Of a DNA stretch of 64,000 nucleotides, positions 35,396 through 44,639 are shown in pieces. The notes under the pieces were generated by a model. It was not told the origin of the DNA and did no database searches. It saw nothing but the letters and a program-made list of their open reading frames with translations. The position numbers and the translations under genes were made by a program. This stretch comes from Kribbella pratensis (GTDB taxonomy: Bacteria > Actinomycetota > Actinomycetes > Propionibacteriales > Kribbellaceae), in assembly GCF_004365355.1 (NCBI RefSeq), contig NZ_SODP01000001.1, positions 2,611,473 to 2,675,472 on the forward strand. Direction: 5' to 3'. Each line of letters opens with the position of its first letter. The stretch's first letter is position 1.

Positions 35396-36700
35396 ATGTC
35401 TACGTCAGCGTCCCCCAGGCCCAGCCGACGCACAGTGCTGTACGGCGGGATCGCCGCAGGGCTCGCCGTACCGGCCGTCTCGGCGCTGGGCGACCAGGCC
35501 GTGGCAGCTCCGGCTGCTGGGTCGTCCTCATCCGGCTCGACCGGGATCCGGCCGTTCCACTTCACCGCTTCGCGCGACCAGCTCAACGAGCTGCGCCGGC
35601 GGGTCGCCGCGACCCGCTGGCCCTCCGAGGAGCTCGTGGCGGATCGCTCGCAGGGTGTGCAGCTGGCCACCAGTCAAGCGCTGGCGAAGTACTGGAACAC
35701 CCGGTACGACTGGCGCAGGTTCGAGGCCAAGCTCAACAAGCTGCCGCAGTACACCACCGAGATCGACGGTGTGGACATCCACTTCATCCACGTTCGGTCC
35801 CGGCACGCGGACGCGATGCCGCTGATCATGACCCACGGCTGGCCCGGCTCGATCGTCGAGTTGCTCGAGACGATCGGCCCGCTCACCGACCCGACCGCTC
35901 ACGGCGGCAGCGCCGCGGACGCGTTCCACCTGGTCCTGCCGTCGGTCCCCGGTTTCGGATTCTCCGCCCAGCCGACCGAGACCGGCTGGGACACCGGCCG
36001 GACCGCGCGGGCCTGGGACGAGCTCATGCGCCGCCTCGGCTACCAGAAGTACGTCGCCCAGGGCGGCGACGTCGGCGCCGCCGTCACGGACAGCCTGGGC
36101 CGTCTCGCACCAGCCGGCCTACTCGGCATCCATCTGAACCTGCTCGTCCCGGCCCTCGGCGGCGCCAAGTTCCCGGCGACCACGCCGGAAGAGGTGGCCG
36201 CGTCCGAGGCGCTCGGCGAGTTCGGCCGGACCGGGAACGGCTACATCGTCGAGCAGTCCAACCGTCCGCAGACCATCGGCTACGCCCTGCTCGACTCGCC
36301 GGTCGCGCTGGCGTCCTGGATGCTCGACCACGACACCGACAGCTACTACAAGATCTCCCGCGCGTTCCGCGGCGGACTGGTCTCCGGCAATCTCACCCGC
36401 GACCACATCCTCGACAACGTCACCCTGTACTGGCTCACGGGCACCGGCGTCTCGGCCGCACGCGCCTACTGGGAGGGCGCGATGGCCCGCGGCGGACAGA
36501 CCCCGCCACCGGTCAGCGTGCCGGTAGCGTTCAGCTCCTTCCCGGGCGAGATCTTCCAGTCGCCACGCAGCTGGGTCGAACTCGCCTACCCGACCCTTGC
36601 CTACTACAACAAGCCGGCCCGCGGCGGCCACTTCGCCGCCTGGGAAGAGCCCCAGCTGTTCACCCAGGAGGTCCGCACAGCGTTCCGCTCGCTCAGGTAG
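35396..36700 (+). CDS. Tat-exported epoxide hydrolase (EH N-terminal domain type)
   Basis: A 434-residue protein with a twin-arginine signal (PSRRTVLYGGIAAGLAVPAVSA) and an EHN domain (FHFTASRDQLNELRRRVAATRWPSE). The alpha/beta-hydrolase core has HGWPGS (oxyanion) and the nucleophile in AQGGDVGAAV (Asp). The ring-opening tyrosines and the C-terminal His in RGGHFAAWEEP are also present. It opens epoxides to diols outside the cytoplasm. ATG at 35396 with AAAGGA is chosen over a GTG at 35381. The preceding hairpin (35359-35387) overlaps the SD. Confidence 0.92.
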   Translation: MSTSASPRPSRRTVLYGGIAAGLAVPAVSALGDQAVAAPAAGSSSSGSTGIRPFHFTASRDQLNELRRRVAATRWPSEELVADRSQGVQLATSQALAKYWNTRYDWRRFEAKLNKLPQYTTEIDGVDIHFIHVRSRHADAMPLIMTHGWPGSIVELLETIGPLTDPTAHGGSAADAFHLVLPSVPGFGFSAQPTETGWDTGRTARAWDELMRRLGYQKYVAQGGDVGAAVTDSLGRLAPAGLLGIHLNLLVPALGGAKFPATTPEEVAASEALGEFGRTGNGYIVEQSNRPQTIGYALLDSPVALASWMLDHDTDSYYKISRAFRGGLVSGNLTRDHILDNVTLYWLTGTGVSAARAYWEGAMARGGQTPPPVSVPVAFSSFPGEIFQSPRSWVELAYPTLAYYNKPARGGHFAAWEEPQLFTQEVRTAFRSLR

Positions 36701-36725
36701 CCTCCGACAGCGGTCGGCTCCAGGG

Positions 36726-36920
36726 CTACTTGGACGGCCCGTCCTTGCGGGTGAGCTTGTGCAGTTCGCCACGGAGGAAGGCGGCCCGGGCCTCGGTATC
36801 CGCGCCAGACTCTTCCAGGTTCTGGAGCCTCTCGGACAGCGGATTCGGAGTGTTCGTGAACATCTCGACCCACTCCGCGGTCAGGTCGGGGACCTTGGGC
36901 TGTCCTTCGTTTCCGGCCAT
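36726..36920 (-). CDS. Small protein of unknown function
   Basis: A 64-residue charged helical protein (KVPDLTAEWVEMFTNTPNPLSERLQNLEESGADTEARAAFLRGELHKLTRK). The amphipathic pattern and biased third-base GC support coding. It could alternatively start at 36989. No family is recognised. It lies convergent to the epoxide hydrolase. Confidence 0.55.
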   Translation of the reverse strand: MAGNEGQPKVPDLTAEWVEMFTNTPNPLSERLQNLEESGADTEARAAFLRGELHKLTRKDGPSK

Positions 36921-37126
36921 CTGCTCACGATCGCGTGCTCCAGGGTCATCCGTGGGGATTGTTGAGGCTGCGTTGCAGTGGTGGCTCACTGATCAACCTG
37001 ATGGGTTGGCCGGTGGTCTGCGTGTCCAGCCGCAACGTCACCTCGTCGGTGGTGCACGGACTCGAACAGTTGGGGATCCCTGCGCTCGGCCCGATCTGGG
37101 ACTCGTGATACTAAGCTGGCGCGATC

Positions 37127-38293
37127 ATGGGGTCGACGATGCCGGATGCCGGGGACCAGTCCCGGTTGCGGCAGCTCAACGAGCGGGCCGTACTGGCGGG
37201 CGTGCGTTCCGCCGGTGAGGTGCGGGTCGCGCAGATCGTCGAGCAGAGCGGGCTCGGACGGACCGCGGTCGAAGAGGTCCTCGCGAGCCTCGTCACCCGG
37301 CGCTGGCTCGTCGAGGAGAGCCCGGCGATCCGGGGCCGCGGCCGGCCTGCTCGGAGCTACCGCTTCCGCGCCGAGGCCGGGTACGTCGTCGGCCTCGACA
37401 TCGGAGCGTTCTCCGTCCGCGGGGTTCTCACCGACCTGAACGGGCAGACGCTCGTGAGCCGACGGCAATCCGTGACTCCGGAGACGCCGCGCCTCGAACG
37501 ACTCGCGGCGGCCGACGAGGTGGTCGCTGCGTGCGCGCGTGAGGCCGACGCGGACCTGTGGGCCGTCGGCGTCGGCACCACCGGACTGGTCGACGCCGCC
37601 GGCACCGTCGTACGGGCGAATGCGATTCCCGACTGGGCCGGCACCGATCTCGCGGAGTACTTCGGCCGATCGGCACGACTCGTTGTCGTGGACAACGACA
37701 GCCAGCTCGCCGCCCTGGCCGAACAACGCCGCGGCGGCCGCGGCGGCACGGACATGGTGTTCCTGCACGCGGGCCGACGCACCGGGTTGGCGCTGGTGCT
37801 CGACGGGAAGTTGCGACGCGGTGCGTACGGCGCGGCAGCGGATATGTCGGCGCTGCGCGGAGTCGCCTGGGAGGCGGCGCTCGAGCACCTGCATGCCGTC
37901 GCACCGGCCGAGGTTCCCGAGATGGACAAGGCCGAGCGGGCGTTCGCAGCTGCCCGCGCCGGCGACCGAGCCGCGGTAAACGCCGTACGGAAGTATGCGA
38001 AGGCGATGGCCGTCGCGGCCGCGACGGCCATCTCGATCGTCGATCCACGGCTGCTGGTGCTGGGCGGCGCGTTCTCGCAGGCGGCCGACGTCTTGATGGA
38101 GCCGCTCGCCGCCGAGCTGGACCGCCTGTGCCCGCGGGTGCCGCAACTGCGGGCCTCTTCGCTGGGCGCGCTGTGCGTCGCGCTCGGCGCCGCATCGCTG
38201 GCTCTCGACGCCGTCGACGAGCACCTGCTCGCCCGCTCGCGCGGGCCGCTGCCGACGCTGGCAGCCGCCAGTCTCGACTCCTCCCAGCGCTGA
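37127..38293 (+). CDS. ROK family transcriptional regulator/sugar kinase-like protein
   Basis: A 388-residue ROK protein. The N-terminal winged helix is VRVAQIVEQSGLGRTAVEEVLASLVTRRWL, with GRGRPARSYRF as linker. The actin-like sugar-binding domain has VVGLDIGAFSVRGVLTDLNG (phosphate 1), VGVGTTGLVDAAG and VVDNDSQLAALAE. The usual ROK Cys-rich zinc motif is absent, as in some actinobacterial members, so kinase activity is doubtful and a regulator role is more likely. It ends 129 bases before the exported nucleotidase gene, which has its own promoter. Confidence 0.9.
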   Translation: MGSTMPDAGDQSRLRQLNERAVLAGVRSAGEVRVAQIVEQSGLGRTAVEEVLASLVTRRWLVEESPAIRGRGRPARSYRFRAEAGYVVGLDIGAFSVRGVLTDLNGQTLVSRRQSVTPETPRLERLAAADEVVAACAREADADLWAVGVGTTGLVDAAGTVVRANAIPDWAGTDLAEYFGRSARLVVVDNDSQLAALAEQRRGGRGGTDMVFLHAGRRTGLALVLDGKLRRGAYGAAADMSALRGVAWEAALEHLHAVAPAEVPEMDKAERAFAAARAGDRAAVNAVRKYAKAMAVAAATAISIVDPRLLVLGGAFSQAADVLMEPLAAELDRLCPRVPQLRASSLGALCVALGAASLALDAVDEHLLARSRGPLPTLAAASLDSSQR

Positions 38294-38322
38294 CTCGCGT
38301 TCGCCGATTGTTCAGTCAGGCG

Positions 38323-38352
38323 TTGACGCCTGCCCGCGGCGAGGCTATTAAT
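38323..38352 (+). promoter_or_regulatory. Near-consensus housekeeping promoter
   Basis: TTGACG (38323-38328) and TATTAAT (38346-38352) with a 17-bp spacer match the major sigma factor consensus very well. The predicted start point is about 38358, so translation from the ATG inside the -10 box (38351) is excluded. Confidence 0.75.
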
Positions 38353-38369
38353 GTCGGAAAGAGGCAATA

Positions 38370-38399
38370 ATGCGCACGAACGCGCGCTCTCCCCCATGA
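38370..38399 (+). CDS. Possible nine-residue leader ORF
   Basis: An ATG at 38370 with AGAGG 5 nt upstream encodes MRTNARSPP and stops at 38399. The stop overlaps an ATG (38396) in frame with the downstream exported nucleotidase (ATGA). It would be the first ORF in the leader behind the strong promoter. It may regulate or couple translation. Confidence 0.4.
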   Translation: MRTNARSPP

Positions 38400-38422
38400 C
38401 GCCCCCAGGAAGTAGGTTCGCA

Positions 38423-40225
38423 GTGAACAGACGGATCCGCCGCCGGACGTTCCTCACCACCACCGGAGCGGTCGCCACCGCCGCAGCGGTCGGCGACCTC
38501 GCGTACGCCAGCCCGGACGCCCTCGACGACGCCGCAGCCGCGGGGTACGTCGACGTACAACTGCTCAACATCACCGACCTGCACGGCTACCTGCAGCCCA
38601 CCACGCCGAGTCAGGGCAGCGTGATCACCGGCGCGGGTGGCGTCCAGGTGACCGTCGGCGGTGTCGGCTACATGGCGACACACCTCAAGCGGCTGCGCGA
38701 GGGACGACCGAACTCGCTCTTCTTCTCCTCCGGCGACAACTTCTCCGGCTGGCCGTTCGAGATCGACGCGCACGCGAACGAGCCGACCGTCGAGGCGCTC
38801 AACGCGCTCGGGCTGCAGTTCAGCACGGTCGGCAACCACGAGCTGGACCAGTCGGTCAGCTTCCTCGTCGACCACATGGAGCACGGTGCGCCGTACCCGG
38901 TGAACGGGCGCGACGACAACTTCGTCGACTCGACCGGTCACCGGTTCCGCGGCGCGAACTTCCGCTTCTACACGGCCAACATCGTGCACGCCGACACGGG
39001 CCGGACGATCGTCCCGCCGTACAACATCGAGTGGGTCGACGCGGGGCGCGGGCGGAAGTTGCCGATCGCGTTCATCCACCTGACCGTGATGGACACCCCG
39101 ACCGGGTCCACGTCGTACCAGCCCGAGCTGCGGTCGCTGTCCGACGTCGAGCAGGCCAACAAGCTCGCCGCGCAGCTCAAGAAGCGCGGCATCAACGCGA
39201 TCGTCATCAACATCCACGACGGCGGTGTGGCCGGCAACGACTACAACGCCGGCACGAACCCCTCCGGACCGGTCTTCCAGCTGGCCGCGCAGGCCTCGCC
39301 GGACATCGCCGCGATCGTCACCGGGCACTGGCACTGCCGCTTCAACATGATGGTCCCGGACCCGAACGGCGTACCGCGTCCGGTCGTCGAGGCCGGCAAC
39401 CACGGGTCGCTGATCAACGAGATCAACCTCAAGCTGGACCCGCGGACGGGTGACGTGATCCGTGAGCTCACCACGTCCACGAACCACGCCAACACCCGCG
39501 ACGTACCGGTCGATGAAGAGCTGCAGTACATCGCCGACTACTGGACCGCCAAGGGCGCGAAGCGCTACGCCACACCGCTGGCCACCGTCACCGGCGACTT
39601 CACGCGTACGCCGAACGCGTCGGGCGAATCGACGATGGGCAACCTGGCCGCCGATTTCGCGTACTGGGACGCGAACCAGCACCGCGACGGACGCGCCGAC
39701 CTGGCGATGATCTCGGTCAAGCCGGTGTCCGGTTCGAACGCGCTGACCGGGGACCTTCTGTTTGCCAAGGGCACCAATCCGGCCGATGCCGACGGCACCG
39801 TTCTGTTCGGCGAGGCGTGGAGCGCGTTCGGCTACGGCAATCCCGTGCTGACCGTGACCCTGCCCGGGACGCAACTCCACGCTGCGTTCGAAGCCCAGTG
39901 GGTGGCGCAGGCCAACGGGACGGAGAAGTTCGCGCCGTTCGCCGTGTCGCACAACGTGAGCTACACCTACGACACGACGAAGCCGATCGGTCAGCGCGTC
40001 GATCCCGGTGCCGTCCGCATCGACGGCAAGCCCCTCGATCTGACCCGCACCTACCGCGTCGCCGCGCTCGCCTACACGCTGATCGGCGGCGACGGCACCA
40101 AGGTCTTCGCCGGCTTCACCGACCCGTACCGCAACGACCGCGACCACGAGGGCTTCATCGCCTACCTCCGCGCCCACCCGGTCCTGACTCCGTCCGCGCT
40201 CGGCCGAGCCCGTCCGGTGAGCTGA
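38423..40225 (+). CDS. Exported 5'-nucleotidase / metallophosphoesterase
   Basis: A 600-residue exported phosphatase. Tat-type signal RRIRRRTFLTTTGAVAT is followed by the metallophosphoesterase core with ITDLHGY, SSGDNFSG, TVGNHELDQ and VTGHWHCR, which bind two metals. The C-terminal 5'-nucleotidase domain (about residues 380-590) includes STMGNLAADFAYWD, AWSAFGYGNPVLTVTL and the substrate-binding aromatic region. It releases phosphate from nucleotides outside the membrane. GTG at 38423 has GGAAGTAGG upstream. An in-frame ATG at 38396, overlapping the leader ORF, is the alternative start. Confidence 0.92.
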   Translation: MNRRIRRRTFLTTTGAVATAAAVGDLAYASPDALDDAAAAGYVDVQLLNITDLHGYLQPTTPSQGSVITGAGGVQVTVGGVGYMATHLKRLREGRPNSLFFSSGDNFSGWPFEIDAHANEPTVEALNALGLQFSTVGNHELDQSVSFLVDHMEHGAPYPVNGRDDNFVDSTGHRFRGANFRFYTANIVHADTGRTIVPPYNIEWVDAGRGRKLPIAFIHLTVMDTPTGSTSYQPELRSLSDVEQANKLAAQLKKRGINAIVINIHDGGVAGNDYNAGTNPSGPVFQLAAQASPDIAAIVTGHWHCRFNMMVPDPNGVPRPVVEAGNHGSLINEINLKLDPRTGDVIRELTTSTNHANTRDVPVDEELQYIADYWTAKGAKRYATPLATVTGDFTRTPNASGESTMGNLAADFAYWDANQHRDGRADLAMISVKPVSGSNALTGDLLFAKGTNPADADGTVLFGEAWSAFGYGNPVLTVTLPGTQLHAAFEAQWVAQANGTEKFAPFAVSHNVSYTYDTTKPIGQRVDPGAVRIDGKPLDLTRTYRVAALAYTLIGGDGTKVFAGFTDPYRNDRDHEGFIAYLRAHPVLTPSALGRARPVS

Positions 40226-40503
40226 TTCGGGAGTGGTCTTGTCCGGTTAGCGGTCAAGTCGGCGGAAATCGACACTTGCCGGTCCGTCCGGTTCTAGGGT
40301 GGAAGTGTTCGCCTGGCGGTATACCCCACAAACCGGGCTGACAGACCGATTGTGCAGACCGCGCGACCCTCATCCCCGAGACGTGCAGGTGCCCCCGTCG
40401 GTCCGAGTCCACGCCCGAGCCGCCAGGCGAGCCTTCAAGCCGTGCACAGGCCATCCGGCTCGCCCAGCGCCGAGAACGCAGGTTGCCGCTCGTTGAGCAT
40501 TGC

Positions 40504-40925
40504 TTAGACGGGAACGTTCCACTTCTGCGGGTCTAGACCGTTGCAGTCGTAGATCTGCAGTTTCGTTCCGTCGGCCGTGGCACCGCTCGGGCTGTCGAGG
40601 CACCGCCCGGATTGGGGGTTGAGGAGAGCGCCATTGAGCTGGGGCTGCCAGATCTGCCCGCCGGCGGTTCCGCAGTCCCAGAGCTGGACCTTGGTCAGGT
40701 TCGCCGTACCGTGGCCGACGATGTCCAGGGCCTTGCCCAACGAGCGGATGGTGCCGCTGGCCATCATCGTCCACTGCAGCCCAGTACGCCGCCGGCGCGT
40801 TCGTCGGAGATGAAGCAGGCGAGGGTGTTGTTCGAAGTGAGCAGGAACCGCGGCTCCCAGATGCCGGCGCCGATGGTGTTCGGAAGGCCGCTGGTCTGGG
40901 TGCAGTTCGACAGGTACTGCCGGGT
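40504..40925 (-). pseudogene. Remnant of a sialidase-like glycosidase with ricin-type lectin domain
   Basis: Two coding pieces survive in different frames. The right piece (about 40922-40790) reads TRQYLSNCTQTSGLPNTIGAG, then WEPRFLLTSNNTLACFISDERA, the beta-propeller segment of BNR/exo-sialidase-like proteins. The left piece (40787-40504) is a complete ricin-type beta-trefoil end (QWTMMASGTIRSLGKALDIVG, VQLWDCGTAGGQIWQ, LQIYDCNGLDPQKWNVPV). The protein start, most of the catalytic domain and the linker are missing. The piece boundaries show at least two deletions. The intact gene would have cleaved or bound glycans outside the cell. Confidence 0.7.
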
Positions 40926-41460
40926 CGCGCCGTCGACGGGCTGATCTTCAACCCGCTGGCGTTGGGCGGTGCCGACCTGCGCGACCGGCCGTCCTCGACA
41001 CCGGTGGTGCTGCTCGGTGAGCGTGTCGTCCAGGGCGGCCTCGACCACATCATGATCGACAACGTCGCCGCCGCCGAGCTCGCGACCCGGCATCTGATCG
41101 ACCTCGGCCGGCAACGGATCGCGGCGATCGGCGACCAGTTCGACGAGAGCCGCCAGACCGGCCGGCTTCGGACCCAGGGCTACACGGCCGCTCTCCGTAC
41201 TGCGGGGATGGAGCTCATGCCCGAGCTGATTCGTCCGACGGAGTTCTTCCACCGGGCCGACGGCGCCGCCGCGATGGCTGAGCTGCAAGGCCCAGATCGC
41301 CAAGCACGCCGTACAACTGCTCCTCAACCGCCTGGCCGGCGATGATTCTCCCCCGGCGGAGATCGCCGCCGACTACGACCTCGTCATCCGCGAGAGCACC
41401 CGTTGTCCGCCGCCGTCTCCCGGATCGGAATCCGGCGAAAGCCTGGAGACCGAGCATTGA
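40920..41460 (+). pseudogene. Remnant of a LacI family transcriptional regulator
   Basis: From about 40920 the + strand reads RAVDGLIFNPLALGGADLRD, TPVVLLGERVVQGGLDHIMIDN and RHLIDLGRQRIAAIGDQ, ending FHRADGAAAMAEL at 41287. This is the ligand domain of a LacI regulator. The frame then shifts, about 55-60 residues are missing, and the C-terminus follows (KAQIAKHAVQLLLNRLAGDDSPPAEIAADYDLVIREST), ending at 41460. The N-terminal HTH is absent. The remnant meets the sialidase remnant head to head at about 40920. That is consistent with one deletion that removed the divergent promoter and both 5' ends. Confidence 0.78.
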
Positions 41461-41545
41461 CCTTCCCCGGGCTGAGGAGGAACGTCGAACGTGGCTGATG
41501 CGTGAGCACCAGGGGGATCGAAAGGCATTGCCACAAGGGGGAATC

Positions 41546-43141
41546 ATGGCCAGGAAGTTGTTCGAAGACAGCGTTGTCCCGCTGCCACCCGATGACGGAC
41601 TCGCGGCGAACGGGCTGCTCGTCCAGGCCGCGACAGCGCGGAACGCGAGCGAGACGATGGAGGTCATGTTCTCGCTCGCGCTGCCGGAAGCCGACCAGCA
41701 GAGCCTGGAGGACGCGGTGGCGCGCGGGGACGTCGTACCGGCCGATCAGCTCGGCGCGCTGAAGGCGTCGGACAAGCAACGCGCCAAGCTGGAGCAGTGG
41801 CTGGACGCACACGGGTTCGCGATCGACCACGTGTCCGACGACGGGACCAGCATCTACACGACGTCGACCGTCGACAATCTGTCCAAGCAGTTGCAGGTCG
41901 AGATGGCACAGGTGACCAAGGACGGCATCACGTTCACCGCTGCCCGCAACGCACCAAGCCTGCCGTCGACCGTCGGTGACGGCGTCCGGGCCATCATCGG
42001 CCTGCAGCCGTTCCGGCGCGCCAACAAGCATTTCCGCGCGGTCCCCGGGCCGGCCGTCCCGGCGGCGCAGGCGGTCAACGTGCCGAACTCGCCGCCGTAC
42101 CTCGTCTCCGAGATCCTCAGCGCGTACGGCGCGAGCGGCCTCGAGGTGGACGGTACGGGGCAGACGATCGCGATCCTGATCGACACGGTGCCGAAGACGT
42201 CCGACATCACGATGTTCTGGAAGGTCAACGGGCTGAGCACCAAGGCGAGCCGGGTGAGGAAGATCAATGTCGGCGGCGGGGCGCTGCCCGCGACCTCGGG
42301 CGAGGAGACGCTCGACGTCGCCTGGTCGAGCGGGATCGCACCGGGCGCGAAGATTCGTGTGTACGCGAGCGGATCTCTCGCGTTCGTCGCACTGGACCGC
42401 GCTCTCGACCGGATCATCGCCGATCTCCCGAGCAATCCGGGCCTTCGGCAACTATCGATCAGCCTCGGTCTCGGCGAGACGTTCATGGGCGGGCCACAGG
42501 GCGAGGTCGCGACCCAGCACGCGAAATTCCTGCGGCTCGCCGCCGCCGGGGTCAACGTGTTCGTCTCCAGCGGCGACGCGGGTTCGAACCCGGATCTGAC
42601 CGGGCACGGTTCGCACGGCCCGTTGCAGGCGGAGTTCGAGTCGTCGGACACCGCGGTGGTCGGGGTCGGCGGCACGTCACTGCACCTGACGGACCAGGGC
42701 ACGGCGTCCGCCGAGACCGGGTGGGCCGGAAGCGGCGGCGGGGCGAGCATCTTCTTCCGTCGACCCGCCTGGCAGACCGGTCCCGGTGTACCCAAGGGAA
42801 AGATGCGGCTGGTGCCGGACGTCAGTCTCGTGGCCGATCCCGGCACGGGCGCGTTCCTGGTTCTGAACGGCTTGCAGCTGCCGCACGGCGTCGGCGGGAC
42901 GAGCTGGAGCGCGCCGGTGTGGGCGGGTTTCTGTGCCCTGATCAACGAAGCCCGGATCAAAGCCGGACAGGAGCCGCTCGGCTTCCTGAATCCACAGCTC
43001 TACCCGCTGGCCGGCGGCCCCTGCTTCCGCGACATCACCGCCGGCACCAACGGAGCGTTCACGGCGGCCGCCGGCTACGACCAGGTCACCGGCATCGGAG
43101 TCCCCGACGTCGCCGAACTGATCAAGGCCCTGACCGCCTAG
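41546..43141 (+). CDS. Sedolisin (S53) family serine-carboxyl peptidase
   Basis: A 531-residue protein. The pro-domain (residues 1-165) includes LALPEADQQSLEDAVARGDVV and LEQWLDAHGFAIDHVSDDGTSIY. The peptidase domain has the catalytic Glu253-x3-Asp257 (GEETLDVAW), the oxyanion Asp in VSSGDAG, and the nucleophile Ser453 in GGTSWSAP. A calcium site lies near the end (CFRDITAGTNGAFTAAAGYD). Such enzymes are acid-active endopeptidases activated by removal of the pro-domain. No signal peptide is visible at the N-terminus, so how it leaves the cell, if it does, is unclear. AAGGGGG precedes the ATG. Confidence 0.93.
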   Translation: MARKLFEDSVVPLPPDDGLAANGLLVQAATARNASETMEVMFSLALPEADQQSLEDAVARGDVVPADQLGALKASDKQRAKLEQWLDAHGFAIDHVSDDGTSIYTTSTVDNLSKQLQVEMAQVTKDGITFTAARNAPSLPSTVGDGVRAIIGLQPFRRANKHFRAVPGPAVPAAQAVNVPNSPPYLVSEILSAYGASGLEVDGTGQTIAILIDTVPKTSDITMFWKVNGLSTKASRVRKINVGGGALPATSGEETLDVAWSSGIAPGAKIRVYASGSLAFVALDRALDRIIADLPSNPGLRQLSISLGLGETFMGGPQGEVATQHAKFLRLAAAGVNVFVSSGDAGSNPDLTGHGSHGPLQAEFESSDTAVVGVGGTSLHLTDQGTASAETGWAGSGGGASIFFRRPAWQTGPGVPKGKMRLVPDVSLVADPGTGAFLVLNGLQLPHGVGGTSWSAPVWAGFCALINEARIKAGQEPLGFLNPQLYPLAGGPCFRDITAGTNGAFTAAAGYDQVTGIGVPDVAELIKALTA

Positions 43142-43160
43142 CTGCCTCGCTGACGGAACG

Positions 43161-44639
43161 CTAGAGGAAGGTTGACAACAGCAACGTCATGGCGAGGCCG
43201 ACGACGGAGATCAGCGTCTCCATCACCGACCAGGTTTTGATGGTCTCGCCAACGGTCATACCGAAGTACTCCTTGACCAGCCAGAAGCCGGCGTCGTTGA
43301 CGTGCGAGAAGAACAGCGAGCCGGCGCCGATGGCGAGCACGACGAGGGCGATGTGCGTGGAGTTCTCGCCGACGGCCAGCGGTGCGACGATGCCGGCGGC
43401 GGTCACGGTGGCCACCGTTGCGGAACCGGTGGCCAGCCGGATCAGTACGGCGACGATCCAGCCGAGCATCAGCGCGGACAGGTTCGCGGCGATCGCGATC
43501 TTCGCGATCGCCGTCCCCGCCCCGCCGTCCACCAGGACCTGCTTGAACCCGCCACCGGCGCCGACGATCAGCATCACCCCGGAGATCGGCATCAGGCTCA
43601 TGCCGATCTTCTTGCTCAGGACCGGGATACCGAAGCCGATCGCCGTACCGAAGGTGTACATCGCCAGCAAGACCGCGAACAGCAGCGCGACCACCGGGTC
43701 ACCGATGAACTGCAGCACCGGATACAGCGCGTTGTCCTTGCTCATCCACACGTCCGACGCGGCCTTGAGCAGCATCAGTACGACGGGACTCAGCACGGTC
43801 ACGATCGTCCAGGTGAAGCTCGGCGTCCCCGTCCGCTGGGCCTGCTCGGTAGCGACCTCGACTCCGCCCGGACCGGACGGCGACGCACCCGTCCCGCCCG
43901 GCTCACTGTCCTGCGCGCCGCCCGCGACCTCCAGCCCGGCACCGGCCGCGCCGATCGGCACCCAGCGAGCAGCGATCTGCCCGAACAGCGGCCCGGCGAT
44001 GATCACAGCCGGGATCGCCACCAAAAGGCCCAGCGCGAGCGTGATGCCCACGTTGCCGTGCAGTACGCCGATCGCGGCCAACGGTCCCGGGTGCGGCGGG
44101 ACGAACCCGTGCAGCACCGACAGGCCCGCGAGAGCCGGAATGGCGAGCAACATCGCCTTCGCGCCCGTCCGCCGGATCGCCAGCACGACCACGGGAACCA
44201 GCAGCACCAACCCGATCTCGAAGAACATCGGGATGCCGATGATCGTGGCGATCAGCGCCATCTTCCACGGGAGCACGGAGCGTTTGCCGCGCAGCAGGGT
44301 GTCCACGACCTGATCGGCGCCGCCGGAGTCCGCCAGTAACTTGCCGACCATGGCGCCGAGCGCGATCAGCACCCCGACGTACCCGAGGACGCTGCCGACG
44401 CCGAGTTCGTACGACTTCGTCACGGCACCGGCCGGGATGCCGGATGCCAGCCCGACGAACAGAGCCCCGATCGTGAGCGCGAGGAACGCATGGACTTTCA
44501 ATCCCACGATCAGCGCGACGATGATGCCGATCCCGATCACGGCGACGACCAGCACCCGGGTGTCGTGCGCGTTCCACGGCGCGTTCACATCAGCGCTCGC
44601 CGCCAAGGGAAGTGCGGTGACTGCATCGGTCAGACCCAT
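43161..44639 (-). CDS. GntP family gluconate/organic-acid permease
   Basis: A 492-residue transporter with about 12-14 helices and the GntP family marks VLHGFVPPHPGPLAAIGVLHGN and ENSTHIALVVLAIGAGSLFFSHVNDAGFWLVKEYFGM. It probably imports gluconate or a related hydroxy acid with protons. No gluconate kinase gene is adjacent. ATG at 44639 has GGAGGAG upstream, chosen over 44708. It is convergent to the sedolisin gene. Confidence 0.93.
   Translation of the reverse strand: MGLTDAVTALPLAASADVNAPWNAHDTRVLVVAVIGIGIIVALIVGLKVHAFLALTIGALFVGLASGIPAGAVTKSYELGVGSVLGYVGVLIALGAMVGKLLADSGGADQVVDTLLRGKRSVLPWKMALIATIIGIPMFFEIGLVLLVPVVVLAIRRTGAKAMLLAIPALAGLSVLHGFVPPHPGPLAAIGVLHGNVGITLALGLLVAIPAVIIAGPLFGQIAARWVPIGAAGAGLEVAGGAQDSEPGGTGASPSGPGGVEVATEQAQRTGTPSFTWTIVTVLSPVVLMLLKAASDVWMSKDNALYPVLQFIGDPVVALLFAVLLAMYTFGTAIGFGIPVLSKKIGMSLMPISGVMLIVGAGGGFKQVLVDGGAGTAIAKIAIAANLSALMLGWIVAVLIRLATGSATVATVTAAGIVAPLAVGENSTHIALVVLAIGAGSLFFSHVNDAGFWLVKEYFGMTVGETIKTWSVMETLISVVGLAMTLLLSTFL

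Noticed and set aside
37001..37108. 35-codon ORF (MGWPVVCVSSRNVTSSVV...) before the ROK gene
   Set aside because: It looks protein-like and may be the tail of a lost gene, but there is no SD, no domain and no neighbour to support it.
38351..38422. Start of the nucleotidase at ATG 38351
   Set aside because: That ATG lies inside the -10 box of a near-consensus promoter and cannot be in the mRNA made from it.
40226..40503. Search for a gene or promoter in the space after the nucleotidase
   Set aside because: ACACTT/AAGTGT form a weak 6-bp dyad near 40273-40308, but no coding frame and no promoter with proper spacing is convincing.
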